This document shows, piece by piece, positions 24,584 to 36,832 of a DNA stretch of 64,000 nt. Origin of the DNA: Neckera pumila (taxonomy: Eukaryota > Streptophyta > Bryopsida > Hypnales > Neckeraceae); contig OZ018408.1 in the NCBI GenBank assembly GCA_963969595.1, positions 3,407,823 through 3,471,822 on the forward strand, read 5' to 3'. The notes beneath the pieces were generated by a model that was given only the letters and a program-made list of their open reading frames with translations, made no database searches and was not told the DNA's origin. Both the position numbers and the translations under genes were made by a program. How positions within the stretch are numbered: position 1 is the stretch's first letter; each line of letters begins with the position of its first letter.

Positions 24584-25858
24584 TTTAGTCAACATCTGAG
24601 AGTTTATTTTTGACAAACTCAAAATAACTAATGTATTCCAGTATGGAATAGAGCTAGGAAACAAGACTTTTCACTATACATTCTAAAAACATATAATAAG
24701 CATGAAAATTTTGAAGAATATCAAATCCGTCTAAAGTCCAATAATTTTCTATGAGGGTGTGGACCTCACCTGCACTCATACAATCCAACAAACCTAAACT
24801 TGGTTAGAAGGCTTATGACAAGTGTCTTCAGCCCACACCACTTGTTCTCATTTTTGCACTTACAAATTAGAAGACAATATAACAAATAAAATACTCTTCA
24901 ACAACTCGTCAAGACTAGAACTTGAGCACTTGTAGTGTTAGTTTGAGACAAAGAAGCCATGCTCCTAGCTTTGTTAAGCGTAGTCAAAAAATCTCAGTAA
25001 ACCCAAAAGAAGAAATCTCACACACTCAGACAGTGTAAAATTGCAATAGCCCTGACAGAATCACAGTACAATATTGGTCACAAAAGCCCCAGCTAGTTTG
25101 GTAACAGTGGAGGAACTGAAGATAATTTAGAGAGTTTATACAGAAGAAGATGATACTATGCTTTATTTAACCCTGAACTGCCAGACTGGTCCCCGTGGAC
25201 AGAAAAGCAAAAGTTGACCAAAAGCCGTGGGGTCACACAAAATTGCATGTGTGGACTGCAAATTGTGGCTGTGAGAAACAAAAAATATGGGGTTCGCAAA
25301 TGACATGTCCTAACATTCCAAATAGCAGATAACTTTCAAAAAAACAAATTGGCTCATGAATTTTTGGCGGAAATGAAGAGAATCTCTAAATTTGTTGTAG
25401 TCAGGGCAATAGCTGAAGAATTGGCCAAAAAGATTGATAGTCATTGGCACGGGATTGGAAAGCAAAATTTAGACAGGTGAACAAGTAAGAAAGAGCAACG
25501 CAAGAAAGAACAAAGGAATTTCTGCAGCGTACACCTTGCATTCCAATCACAGGCGTGGAGTTCATAAACAAAGAAAAAAAGCTTAGATTCGGCCTTTATG
25601 CCGTTTATTGCACGTCCTCCCAGTGAGTGAGCAATAGGGATGCCTTGGCGTGTATTGGAATCAGATTATAGGAAAGACGCGACCTTTTGCCAAATCTGAC
25701 GAGAAAATGACAATTGAATCGGTCTTGTTCCGCTGGATTTGTCGGTCAGTTTCAATCCCGCTTAACTGCATAGATGGGTAGCGACAAAAACGGACCCCTC
25801 CCTCGAATACGGTTGGTGACAATGTGTTTGCGTGTGTTCTTTTTTTACATATTCATCA
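24584..25858. other. Spacer between left arm and transposase pseudogene
   Basis: There is no gene. A TTAA followed by CCCTGAACTGCC at 25167-25182 could be the 3' end of the piggyBac element to which the pseudogene belongs, by comparison with TTAA-CCC ends of that family. The rest is unremarkable AT-rich DNA. Confidence 0.35.
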
Positions 25859-27379
25859 CTAGTACTCCCATGTACAAGGTTGACAACATAGAATAGAAAG
25901 CATTGAACTACAAGAAGACCTATCACCAATGATTTTCCAATAACATGGATGCTTGCAGATATGTCCTTGACATCCGGGACATGCTTGATTGGTTCTCCTA
26001 CCGCAGATATGACAATTTGCCCTTTTTCTCCCCATACTTTTCAAACCATGTGCGGACGCCATATGCAGGGACAATGTTGAGAAGCCTTGTGTCCGGCCTG
26101 GACATTTACCAAGGAGCTTCTTTGCTAACTGCACTAGAAAACATAAATGAGTCATTGGCTCTTCCAGAAATCTAAATCTAAGGTAAGAATGTATAATCCA
26201 ACATTGCAAATGCTTGTATCCAACAAATAGTGAAACACTCTATGCCACCATTTGTGGCTTCTTGTCAAGCAAGAGTGAACGTCTCTCAATTGATCGGTGG
26301 TATCAACCCCCCTCATATTCTTTGTATATTGCAAGTGCATTGGACCGGTGCACACTTTTTTTTTCTTCCCTGATATGTGACAATACACAAATAGCCTTGT
26401 TCCCGTTGCCGGTAGAGCTTCTGCATGTGTGGACAAAAGAACAACAGCCTTTTTGTCCTTCCCAACTGCATAGCAAATGTTATGTTCTTTGTGCATGTGA
26501 TAGTCTATCCCTCCATAGTCTTGTTTCTTGTTACTTTGCTTTGTGTATACTATCCTGGGCACATATTTCCTATTGGCTTTTAACATGCCCGTTGCCATTA
26601 TTCCTACTTCTAGTAGAGCAAGGAATAATGGTACGGATGTATAGAAATTATCAGTTATCAGAATGTGATCCTTGCCACCCAAATCCTGGAGCAAATGCTT
26701 GACAACATTTTGACCTTGCAATCCTTCACTTTTGCCAGCTTGCTGAGGTTGGTCTTCCTTGAACATGTCTTTGTCACTACTTCCACTATTTTGTACATCG
26801 TTATCATGAGGATTTCCTTCCTACCGCAGTAAATCTGAAAATTCCATACATACTTCGAGAAGGCACCCGCTACAGCCCACACCTTTATGCCAAACCGGAC
26901 GGGTTTGTTTTGCATATATTAGCGAATCGGGCAATACTTACCCTTATACATGACCATACTTTCATCAACAGTGACTTGTTGGTTCAAAGACCACATAGCC
27001 TTGAATCTATCACAAACTTCATCTACTAGCCACCTGACTTTATGTAACTTGTCATGTGTAGGGCTTCGTCGATCTTGGACATCTTCATCCGCAATGGCCA
27101 CATGTAAACAACGTGTGACCACTTCAAACCGATCCCTCTTTAGTATTTACGAAATTGTGTGGCAATGAAAAATTCCATCATCCTTCGACCAGTTTAGAAG
27201 TTGGTTTGGCAGTTTCTTTATACCCATGTACAGGCATATAGCAAGATAAGCTCTGAACTCCTCCATAGTCAATGGCGTCCAATCCAATCCACCACAAGTT
27301 TCTCCATCTTTGTAAACCACCTTGGAAGCATATGCAGTAGTCTCTCTCACTATTTTTCTTATCAATTTAGGTACCCCAA
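25859..27379 (-). pseudogene. piggyBac-type transposase pseudogene (DDE_Tnp_1_7), 5' truncated
   Basis: Consecutive minus-strand frames read in the order of a piggyBac transposase. They are 27379-27147 (TPLTMEEFRAYLAICLYMG), 27146-26919 (DKLHKVRWLVDEVC, VDESMVMYKG), 26918-26760 (NKPVRFGIKVWAV), 26766-26152 (ITDNFYTS, MRGVDTTDQL, HKWWHRVFHYLLD) and 26209-25859. The three catalytic aspartates of the family are recognisable: VDES near 26965, TDNF near 26651 and GVDTTD near 26303. The last piece has a Cys/His-rich end, CHICGRRTNQACPGCQGH, matching the C-terminal Cys-rich DNA-binding domain. It is broken by an in-frame TAA at 27147-27149, a second TAA at 26919-26921 (probably from CAA), and two frameshifts near 26760 and 26180. 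The N-terminal part is missing: homology is cut at the edge of the right inverted arm. It is not functional. Confidence 0.88.
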
Positions 27380-29347
27380 AACTATAAGAAACCCGTGTTT
27401 TTTTTTATCCCTGGATTCTACATGTTGATGTCGCGACTGGTGTCTTGAAATGTCTACGTGGATGTCCAAAAAATCGCGTTGCTCAAGACTTTGGGTTTGA
27501 CATCAGATTTGACGTCAGACATCAGCATGCTGGAAGACCGGATGTCCAAAAAAATGGGTCAACGAGGTCCTCAAAGGTTGCCATGTGGCTGCCACCTAAA
27601 GCGCCACATGTGCCCGGGCAGCCATGTAGGAAACTTTTTCATCCATTTTTGGCCATGATGTGGCATCTGAGGTGGCACGTGACATGGCGGTGGGAAAAGC
27701 GATGTGGCATCTAGCAAGGATGATGTGGCATGCCACGTCAGCATATTTTTTTGTTGTCTAAGAGTTTTCTTGCTATCTTTGAAGATGTCAACATAGACAT
27801 CTATACGTTTTCTGAGACATCAACTCAAATGTCCAAACGTTTTCATAGACGTATTTTGAAACATCACCTTAGACGTCCAAATTTCTTGTGACATCAATGT
27901 AAACATCTACTTTTTATCATGAATACCTCTGGCAATGTTTGGTATGATCTAGGAGAACAAAATGATGTCACATTAAACATTCATGGAATGGAATGGAATG
28001 GACTATTCAGCATGATGTTAATATGGACAATCTCACATGTCTCATATGATGTCCCTCATGCATGTCATAATGTCCAATATAACATGTCATACACAATACA
28101 CCATACATTATACACAATACACCATACATTATACATCATATACCATACATTATACATCATATACCATACATAATATGCCGTACAAAATACTTCATAATTG
28201 GCAATTATGTCACATGGCTTCAAAAGCCACTTGATGTGAGTTTATGGAGGGGAGAATACGGATTCTTTATACAAGTGGAGTGGTAGATGGGAAAACAAAC
28301 TATATGGGACATTGAAAACACTGGATTTAAATTTTGGTGGAGCAACACACAAACGTGTAGCAAGATGATTTTTGCATGTCTGAAAGGCCGCTCTAATGAT
28401 GTCTCTATAGATGTTATACCAACTGTGACTATATTTCTTAAAACATCTAGATCTCTACAAAAACACACAAGAAAACATCTCAATGTTTTATAAGATGTCT
28501 TTAATGACATCTCTACGTCTACTTAGACATCTCCAATACAAGTGTAGAAAACGCAAAGATGAGCTCTTTATACAAGTGGAGTGGTAGAGGGAAAGACAAA
28601 CTATATAAAACATTAAAAACACTGGATTTGAATTTTGGTAGAATAGCATACAAACGTCCAGTAGGATGTTTTTTGTATGTCTCAAAGGCCGCTCTAATGA
28701 TGTCTCCATAGACGTTATACCGATTGTGACTATGTTTTCTAAAACATCTAGAAGTCTACAAAAATGTCCAAGAAAACATCTCAACGTTTTATAAGATGTC
28801 TCCAGTGCCATCTCTACGTCTACTTAGACATCTCTAAAATAAGTATAGAAAACGCAAAGAGACAACCCTGCTATGTTAACGTGGCATGTCACATTAGCAT
28901 AATTATATGCCATGTCAATTAATTTATACGTGGCATGCCACGTCATATGCCATATCATCTTATTTTCTCCAAAAGCTGCCCGGAGGCTGCCCAATCCCTT
29001 TTTTTTTAACCTTGATCAGACTTTTATCCAAAGAAAAAGTAATTTTCAAAAAATCACCCTCCTTGACATTTTTCCCCCAAAGCTGACGTGGCCATCCATG
29101 TTTTTGCAGACGCCTTGTTGGACATTAAAGAGTCCTTAAAAATGTCATCAAAAATCTCGATGTCCTTGGTAACACCAACTGGTTCCATTCAAATTTTCCG
29201 CAGTCATCTGGAACATCTTTGGAAATTTATCCTAAACTGCAATCTTCTTCTTTAACGTCTTGATGTCTCAGCGGACATAGTATGTTAGGCCTTGGACATC
29301 GCATGTTTTTGGACAGACATAAAAAAAAAAAAAAGTTTCTTATAGTG
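27380..29347. mobile_element. Right arm of large inverted repeat; second copy of the CACTA-like element
   Basis: This is the reverse complement of 22616-24583, also 1,968 bp, apparently with no indel. All the accidental ORFs of one arm reappear as identical translations in the other. The outer end GTTTCTTATAGTG is intact at 29347. The inner end reads AACTATAAGAAAC at 27380, one mismatch from the consensus. The flanks (CCAA on the left, AAAA on the right) do not form a target duplication, unlike the left arm. Its inner edge abuts and truncates the piggyBac pseudogene. Confidence 0.75.
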
Positions 29348-32300
29348 AAAACTTCTGAAATAAGCCAAGAATTGATGGTAATTGGCCGTATAGATGGATG
29401 TACTCCGGAATGCCTCCAATGAATGGTAGTGCAGGATTTTGATAATGTGCTATTCAGCTGCCCAACTATCTTCTGCAAATCAAGGCAGAAGAGGGTCTTC
29501 CATCTTTGCCTTTCCTATGCAATATTAGGAAAAATCCAAACTCTAGAAAGGGCCGTTAACTTTTGATTTTCAACACACCCCGCGATGCAAATATAAAAAA
29601 AAAATTTAAAATTTTTTTTTAAAAATTTAAAAAAAAAATTTTAATTCTTTTTTAAAAAATTTAAAAAATATATATATATATGTATATATTGGATTTGCTG
29701 ATGTGGCACTGACGTGTGCTGATGTGGCACCAGTAGTGCCACGTCAGCATGTCCCTGATTTTTTCTCTAATTGCACCAAAGGGGCGTAGAACTATATAAA
29801 ATTTACAGCTTCCTTTTGGGCTGGATTTTTTTGTAATGGGTGTCGCTCTGCATGAGCGACTTCTACTTGCACCCTTGTCCTTCGTCAGACCTTTTCTGCA
29901 CCCCTTCTAAGCTGGAGGTTGTTAACATGAATCCGTGATGCTGCCATTATTGGATCCGTACGGCACGCCATCGTTACTGTTGGACAAGCCAGCTGCGTCC
30001 TAGTTTGAATCTCACTCTTCTAGACAGGGTCCAACGCGCTTTCTCCTCCCCTACATTGCACTACCACCTCTTGTGCTGGTGTGAGTGTTTCTAATTCCAC
30101 CCTTGAGTCAGAAAGTGGCACATGGATTCTAGCGGCTTTTTAGAATGGAGATTCATTCCTGCACAAACTAGAGTGCACGGAGGCAACGGCAACAAGGATG
30201 ACCTTTACGGCAACGTTAACCATGTAGCCAAGGTGCCAACATAACCTCCTTCTTGCCACTAGTTCTTTGAAATGGATATATAGGCATTGACAAAAGCAAA
30301 AGGCACCCGCAACTAGCACCAAGGGCATAAACTTGACTACCACTTATGTCAACGTCAAGAAGGATTGGAGGTGGCCTTGACACACAAAAAAACAGGCTCA
30401 TGTGAAGCTTATTACCAAGTGTTCAACCTAAAAATAGGAAAATCACTTTTGAAAATATATTGATAAATATAAAAAAGAAATGAAACTCGTCAACAATAAA
30501 GTCGATATCATAGATTTATATATAACATTCTTTCTTCTCTCAAGGATATCTTTACATGATTTGGCAGGAAGCCACTTCAATGAATAAGAAGTAGATGAAG
30601 TATATTTTCATAGCATTCATAATCCACCCACTAGTAGATGGAGCACTTAGTGGAGAAGAACTTGTGGAGAGTCCATTGGTCATCCTAAAGAAAATGAAAG
30701 AGGTCTTAAATTCGTCAAGTATGACTTTGGATATATGTCATGCTAGTTGAATCTTTATTGTTTGATTGAAATTGGTATACATTGAGTTGTTGGAACTTTG
30801 CTTTCAATTGCTTCATCATGAGATGCAAGCATGTATTTGAATGAATGTTTGGTCACTTTTGGCAACCCCACTTGGGTACCATTTCAACAAAGTTTGGTCC
30901 ATTGAGAGATCTTTCTATAGAAGAGTTTAAAATGTTTAGCCAATTTTGAATCCTTGCATAAAGAATTGTAATCTAGGTTTTGACTTTTTTCACAAAACCT
31001 AGGAAAACACTAGTATAGGGGTTCTTATAGGGAAAGCTTTAATCAGTCTATCGTTTATGATTGTGACTAATGTCACTTTTCTAATAGAATAATACTTAAA
31101 ACTTGAAAATACCTGGTTTCAGTCTTGTAATTCACAAACACTCTTATTCCCAAGGGTTTGAATTTCGTTCTCAATCCTTTATTAATGTATGCAAACACAA
31201 TGTATGAAGTCTTAGTCCTATACTCCTATATAGTGTTTTACAAGGTGGTCAAATAGTCTAGTCAAAACTTCAAATTTGGTCAAATCGTCTTATGCAATGT
31301 ATGATCTAGGATTTAATCAATTCCAAGATAATACGTTGAAATATTAAAAATTATTTATTAATTATTCATTTTTATGTGTATTGGTCAAATTGTCTTGTAA
31401 GTGCTTGCCATGAGCAATTCTAATGCAAATTGCCTAAGTCCGTCAATGCTAGGTCAAATTGTCTCAATTAATATAGAATATAGTGAATTTAGGTGTTATA
31501 CCTAAACTTTGTCTTTCTCCTTTAGCTTTTCTACCGTATTTTTAGGTCAAATTAGTCCAAACAATTATTGGTTAATTCCCTAAATTTACACAAATATTGG
31601 AACAATTCAAAATTTGGACCAAACTTGTAAATCTAACATCAAAACACTGAAATTTGTAAAATAATAACAGATGGCTTTAAACTGTGGTCTATAGACCTAT
31701 TAGCGTGTAGACAACCTATCACTATGGTTTGGTCCCTAAGGCAGTGCAAATCAGCCCAATACCATGGCAGTAAGTAAGTATTCAGCATTAAAACCATCCA
31801 AAACAACCTAAAACCATGCAATCAGTCCCTATGGCCGTGGTGTCGCACCCTATAGCCGTGGGCCAAACCCCTAACTGGACTGCTTGCTGCAACTGTTTGC
31901 TGTGATTCCAATAAAAAAAAATTTGGTCAATTCATTCAATTTCATTGAAATTTGAGTTTGATTCTAACTCAATCTTGCACTCTCGATTTACACAACCTTC
32001 TCCACCCACAAATTTGAACAATTCTTCACTTTTGACGTTTGATACAAGAGCCAGATGCCGCAATTCTTCCTTCCAAATTTTGATTTTGATTTGCAATTGG
32101 AATGTTGTGATTCTCAAACTCAATACCTGCAATGATTTAAATGTTTGATTGATTACTCGCAAGTGATCTGCAATGAATGATTTAACAAGTCATAATTCCA
32201 ATTTTGGATTTGCAATTCAAATTCCGCACCCTGGTTGAAAGCTTGCTGCCGTTTGTCAATTCCCCGCTCTGATTTTCTTGCTTATGTCGATGCTGTAGCA

Positions 32301-32637
32301 ATCAGAGGCTGGAGCGCCGGTACGTGCTCCCCGACCAAATCTCTCTGCCAATCGAGCTTCTGCTCTGCTCCATTGCCTCAACAATTTCCCCTTGCCCAAA
32401 TACTAAATTGATCCAATTCTATTCTAAACACTTCGATCTTGCAATCACAACACGCTTTTGATTTCAATCTCTCCTCAATGAAATTATAGTCACTCTCAAA
32501 ACAAGTCCAAACCTTTGTCAGATTTTTCCTTCACAAACTCTCTAGCTTCACTTATTCTCAATCCCGACATACAATGAACAGCAAGAATACACAGCAATTA
32601 GAATTTAATAACAAGCAAGTAAGACAAAAGAAATAAT

Positions 32638-32668
<31 letters not shown>

Positions 32669-34484
32669 TTATATTTATATTTATATTTATATAATAAATA
32701 TAATGGGTCATACCAATGTCATAGTTTGCTTTTGTTTTAAGCTATTTATACTCATTTCCTTGACGGTCATGACCCTTACCAAGGATCGTTATGACTCTTG
32801 ATTTTCTTACTTTTTACCTTTTTAAATTCTTATTTTTTTTCTACCTATCCCTAGCCTTTGTAGATTAAATGATCTATTTCAAAATTATTTTCATTTATAT
32901 TTTATTATTAAGTATCAAATGTCTTCTATTTTGCTATAAAACTAAAGTACGGATTTTTTAATTTAAATTTCTGACTATAAGAATATAGTTGCAAGTGGGG
33001 CAAAAACTTACACTTGTGTCAAACTCTTGATGCTCTCAAGTACACACTTTCCTATTCAAATCTTTTGCATTCCACCTTAATTTCTCTTTGAATGCTCAAA
33101 CCCACATTACTTATGTACGTTCATATGCATAGCGACATTTAATTTCCTTTGTGGCAGTAGTTAATGGTCCAAATGGAGGATTTCATGGCAACAAGGAATT
33201 AATGAGAAAGTTGAGATGGGATTAGATGTACGTCATAAACAAAATCCGCATCCTTCTCACTTTTGCAAGCAATGAGCTCAACAATGAATTATGATACTTC
33301 TTGCATTCCCAAGACTTACACAGTTGGGGTCTACTCACCTTCAAGCATCCATATAAACATGTGCACAAGGTTGCTATACAGATAACAACGCAATAGTATG
33401 AATAAAGGTTTGAGCATGGCTCCTATTATTGAATCATAAAAGTTTTTATTTAATCTTGCTAGTAAACTTATTTGTCCTATTAGTGAAGGCTAATTTAGGA
33501 TCACCTTAAAAATTGAATGTGGTAAAAAATGGCACAATACAATAACATTTCAAGTTGCATTGACTCAAAATTGTGTAACTTTAGAGAATTTGTATCACAC
33601 ACTATAAGGGCAATGATAGTCAAAAGAGGGTTCTAAATTCTATTAGAAGGCATTTTTTAATCTCCATATCAAATATGAATTTTTAAAGTAATAAAAATAG
33701 ATGTGTATCCAAAATTGTTTCTAGGCTCTCATATATGCATGGAGGTTGTACAATTTAGGCAAGAATTTACAGGGGATAGTTTTAGAAATACATCACAATC
33801 AGAAGCAATTACCTTAATCTCTAACTGCCTAAATGACTATATTTGGTCACTCTGAAATTTCCGGCTCATTTTAGTGTGGGTAGTTAAATTCCTTTAACTG
33901 TTTAAAAAATTTTACGAGCAGTTTTGAAGGTTAACTATTGCAAACTTTAATTTTCCATTGAAAAAGGTAAACATTTGATTTTTGAGAGGTCCTCAAAAGC
34001 ATATATGTCTCATTGTAGAAAGGTAAAGCTTAAATACTAATTTTACTTGATTTCCTAACTTTAAATAAAGCTTGTCATTTTCAAAGGAACTGAGATCTAA
34101 AACATTACTCTTATTGTTTGCTTTGAAAATGGTCCCAATGGAAAGGCTAAAGTGTTTTCATGATTTTCACCATTGAAAATTTAGACATGCAAGGGTTAAT
34201 TTGGAGTTATTTGTGATTTCTACTTATTAAAAAAAAGAATTGCATTTCAACAATTGCAAGGTAGGTTGTGTAATGAGTTTGATAGCTTTTCATGTGAAAT
34301 TAAATTTTATGAAAGTGTATTTTAGTGTACTAACATGATTTGTGGTTGTTCATGTCACCTCCAATTCCAAAAAACTTTTGTATGCAAATTTCTCAAACAT
34401 TGTGGAGAGGGACAACATACTAAAAATAAAAAAATATACATTTCACTTGATATAACATCACAACATCAGGAAGTCCAGGGCATG
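29348..34484. other. AT-rich repeat-bearing spacer without recognisable genes
   Basis: Around 29590-29690 there is A/T homopolymer and TATATA low complexity. At 29697-29755 short GCTGATGTGGCAC and GTGCCACGTCAGC words form an inverted repeat. A hydrophobic minus-strand ORF at 30140-30343 could be a gene fragment, but I cannot assign it. Part of a dispersed repeat shared with 44820-45000, 53985-54230 and 57758-58060 lies near 33590-33830. Confidence 0.4.
32635..32703. repeat. (TA)n and (TTTATA)n microsatellite
   Basis: A run of about ten TA units is followed by about five TTTATA units and an AT-rich end. It is a compound microsatellite. Confidence 0.9.
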
Positions 34485-34866
34485 CATTAGGAGACATTTG
34501 AGGCCTCTAGAAGACTGCAAGTTCCCGTGCATCCCTAAATTGCAGGAACGCAAAGGAAGCAATTGGCTGATGCCACATCATTTTTGGAAAAATAAAAATA
34601 AAAATTGAAAAAAAAATTTGACAGTCCGTACCGGCTGTTTGCAGAATCAAGACGGCATTGGGAACGAGCCTGAAACAGTCTTCTACTTTGAATAGGGGTA
34701 TTAAGAGGACCAAATAATTAAAACAACCTTTCTTTAGAAACTGTACATATTTGAAACAAGATGTACAACCCATGGTAGATATTTATTTAGTGTGGGATGT
34801 CGATTAATTAAGGTGGGTCTTCTTAATACCCCTATTCAATATAGAGGCCTTAAATGTCTTCTAATG
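34485..34866. mobile_element. MITE with CATTAGA-type terminal repeats, carrying a nested MITE
   Basis: The left end CATTAGGAGACATTTGAGGC and the right end (complement ACATTAGAAGACATTTAAGG) form imperfect terminal inverted repeats. The element shares ends and the internal GAGTTCCC- or CAAGTTCCC-like word with copies at 40721, 43513 and 56697. It is interrupted by a second small element at about 34686-34839. Confidence 0.65.
34686..34839. mobile_element. Nested MITE of about 154 bp with TTGAATAGGGG ends
   Basis: The left end TTGAATAGGGGTATTAAGA and right end TCTTAATACCCCTATTCAA are near-perfect inverted repeats. TA dinucleotides lie close to both outer edges (34684-34685 and 34840-34841), which would fit a Tc1/mariner-type (Stowaway-like) MITE. 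The exact edges are uncertain by a few bases. Confidence 0.7.
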
Positions 34867-36832
34867 TGAATTGGTGCCATGATGGTGCATTGAAAGGCTA
34901 TCAAGATAATTTGGTGCCAACCTCTATGCCAGGTTTGATACTGAATTTGTATGGAGGTTGGCACCAAATTATTTGGATAGTGTTTCACTGCAACATGTTG
35001 ACACCATAGTGGCATGCCCTGACTTTCTTGATGAATTGCTATGCAACTGCGCATTCAAAATTGGTGTGCATTATAATAAACAAGCTCTTTAAACATCTAT
35101 ATAGTTAGATTTTGAAAAAAAAACAATTTGCTTCATTGGAGATAACTATAAGTTCATGCTTTTTTTTCATAGGAAAAACACACTTAAAAAGGTTTAGGCA
35201 TTTAGGGGTTAATAAACTTGCTCAGTCCTTGGTGAATCTTGACAAATCATAGATCATTTATGGATTTTATTTGTGGTAATTTGATACTATTCATTTTTCT
35301 TGTATCACAAATATTCTCAATACTTCCAAAACTTCCAAATTATACATATAATGTCTTGAAAACACATATTGTCTCAGTTTGGCCCATCTTCTCAAACTCT
35401 TGGGTCTCATTGTCAAGAACCGTGTTTTTCATTCATACAAAAGTATCTTCTTTGCAAGACAAAATAGGTGTAATAATTTTGTTCTTACCATAACATTATT
35501 TAGCACCACAATGGTTCCCCTTAATAAAAAGGCAACAAAACATTTTGCAGATGTAAAACAATAAAAATTCAACCACCAGGTAAAATTGGAGAAGATACAT
35601 AGGCATCATCCAGTATTTACAATGAAATATCAGATAACACCAATTGCATAATTGTGGTCTTCTTCATAAAAGGCAGGAAAACTCGTTACTCTTCACAACA
35701 CCTAACAAACTTGGGCCCCAACTCTAAACTGCTGAAATATACAATTACCACATCGAGATATCAAATTGTTAAAAGTTAAAGATTCTAAACCTCAATTTTG
35801 GTAGAAGTCCCCAAGTGCAACTTTTGCACGTTCCATCTGTCACTTCTCATAATCAGCTTCTGGAGACACCAAATTTGGTTGATCAGAGAAAATCTCCCAC
35901 AACTATCAGGAATATATCCAAGCAGCGTCAATGGGAACAGGATGCAGACTAATAAGTTTCAAGACAAAAGGTCTACTGTCTACAATCAGGTCTTTTTCAT
36001 AACGATTCAGATATTCTTGACTAGCAATATGATGAATTGGTCTACGAACACTCCCAACGATTGCTCGTAAACCGTGAAACACCAGCTAAGAGAGATCCTG
36101 AGCGCGACAACCATCCTCTGCAACCAATTCCCTGAGTCAGCAACAAAACACTGACGAAGTCATACTTAGAAGAAGCTGCAATTGGGTACCAGCCTGCAGC
36201 TACTAACTTAGCCAACAGAATCGGAATCAGAACTCTCTCCACATGAACAACGAAGCAACATCCAACCACAATCGCAGAAGACAAGAGATATCCTAGCAAG
36301 CATCAAGGTATTCAAAAACTTCAGACCACATGGCAAGCGAAAGAGAGAATGGAGGATGAAGCAAAAGTAGTACCGTTATGTAGAAACTCTTAAGTCACAT
36401 AAGGACCTGAATTACATTTGAGTACAGCATTCCACAGTGAACTCGACTGGGGGCCATTCAAAAGCACTAAAGCTGTACAGAGTTCCACGCACACCTTGGG
36501 AAAACTTAGTTCGACTCGTCACTCGATCAAGTGACTTGACACGCATATCTAAAACATTCCTTCAACCATAATTGAGAGTATATGCACCACAAATAGCCGA
36601 CGCAGCTTGAAAAAGGAAGACGAAAACATTTCATATAAGTTACACCAGCTCCTTGCCAAGCCAGAACTCCTAACCCTAACAGAATGAAGAAAGTAATCAC
36701 AGCAACCAACATCGCTGTGAGAGACGGGTTTTTCAAACCAAAGTATCATACTGAAATGGGAAAGAATTGCAGAATTTGACGCAATTTCTCAATAAGCAAA
36801 ATTGTTAGAGAAGAGAACGTTCCTAGCTAAGC
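34867..36832. other. Spacer and probable 3' flank of the L1-domain gene
   Basis: The part near 36300-36830 is of higher complexity and may be the 3' UTR of the minus-strand gene. A minus-strand ORF near 36736-36527 encodes a strongly hydrophobic stretch (MLVAVITFFILLGLGVLAW) followed by a possible splice donor. It could be a small membrane-protein exon, but nothing else supports it. Confidence 0.35.

Noticed and set aside
29348..29480. Minus-strand frame resembling a leucine-rich-repeat fragment (FIGGIPEYIHLYGQLPSILG)
   Set aside because: One short, weak LRR-like match with no repeats around it. Could be chance or a tiny relic.
30140..30401. Hydrophobic minus-strand ORFs
   Set aside because: Two overlapping frames compete, with no start context, splice support or family recognised.
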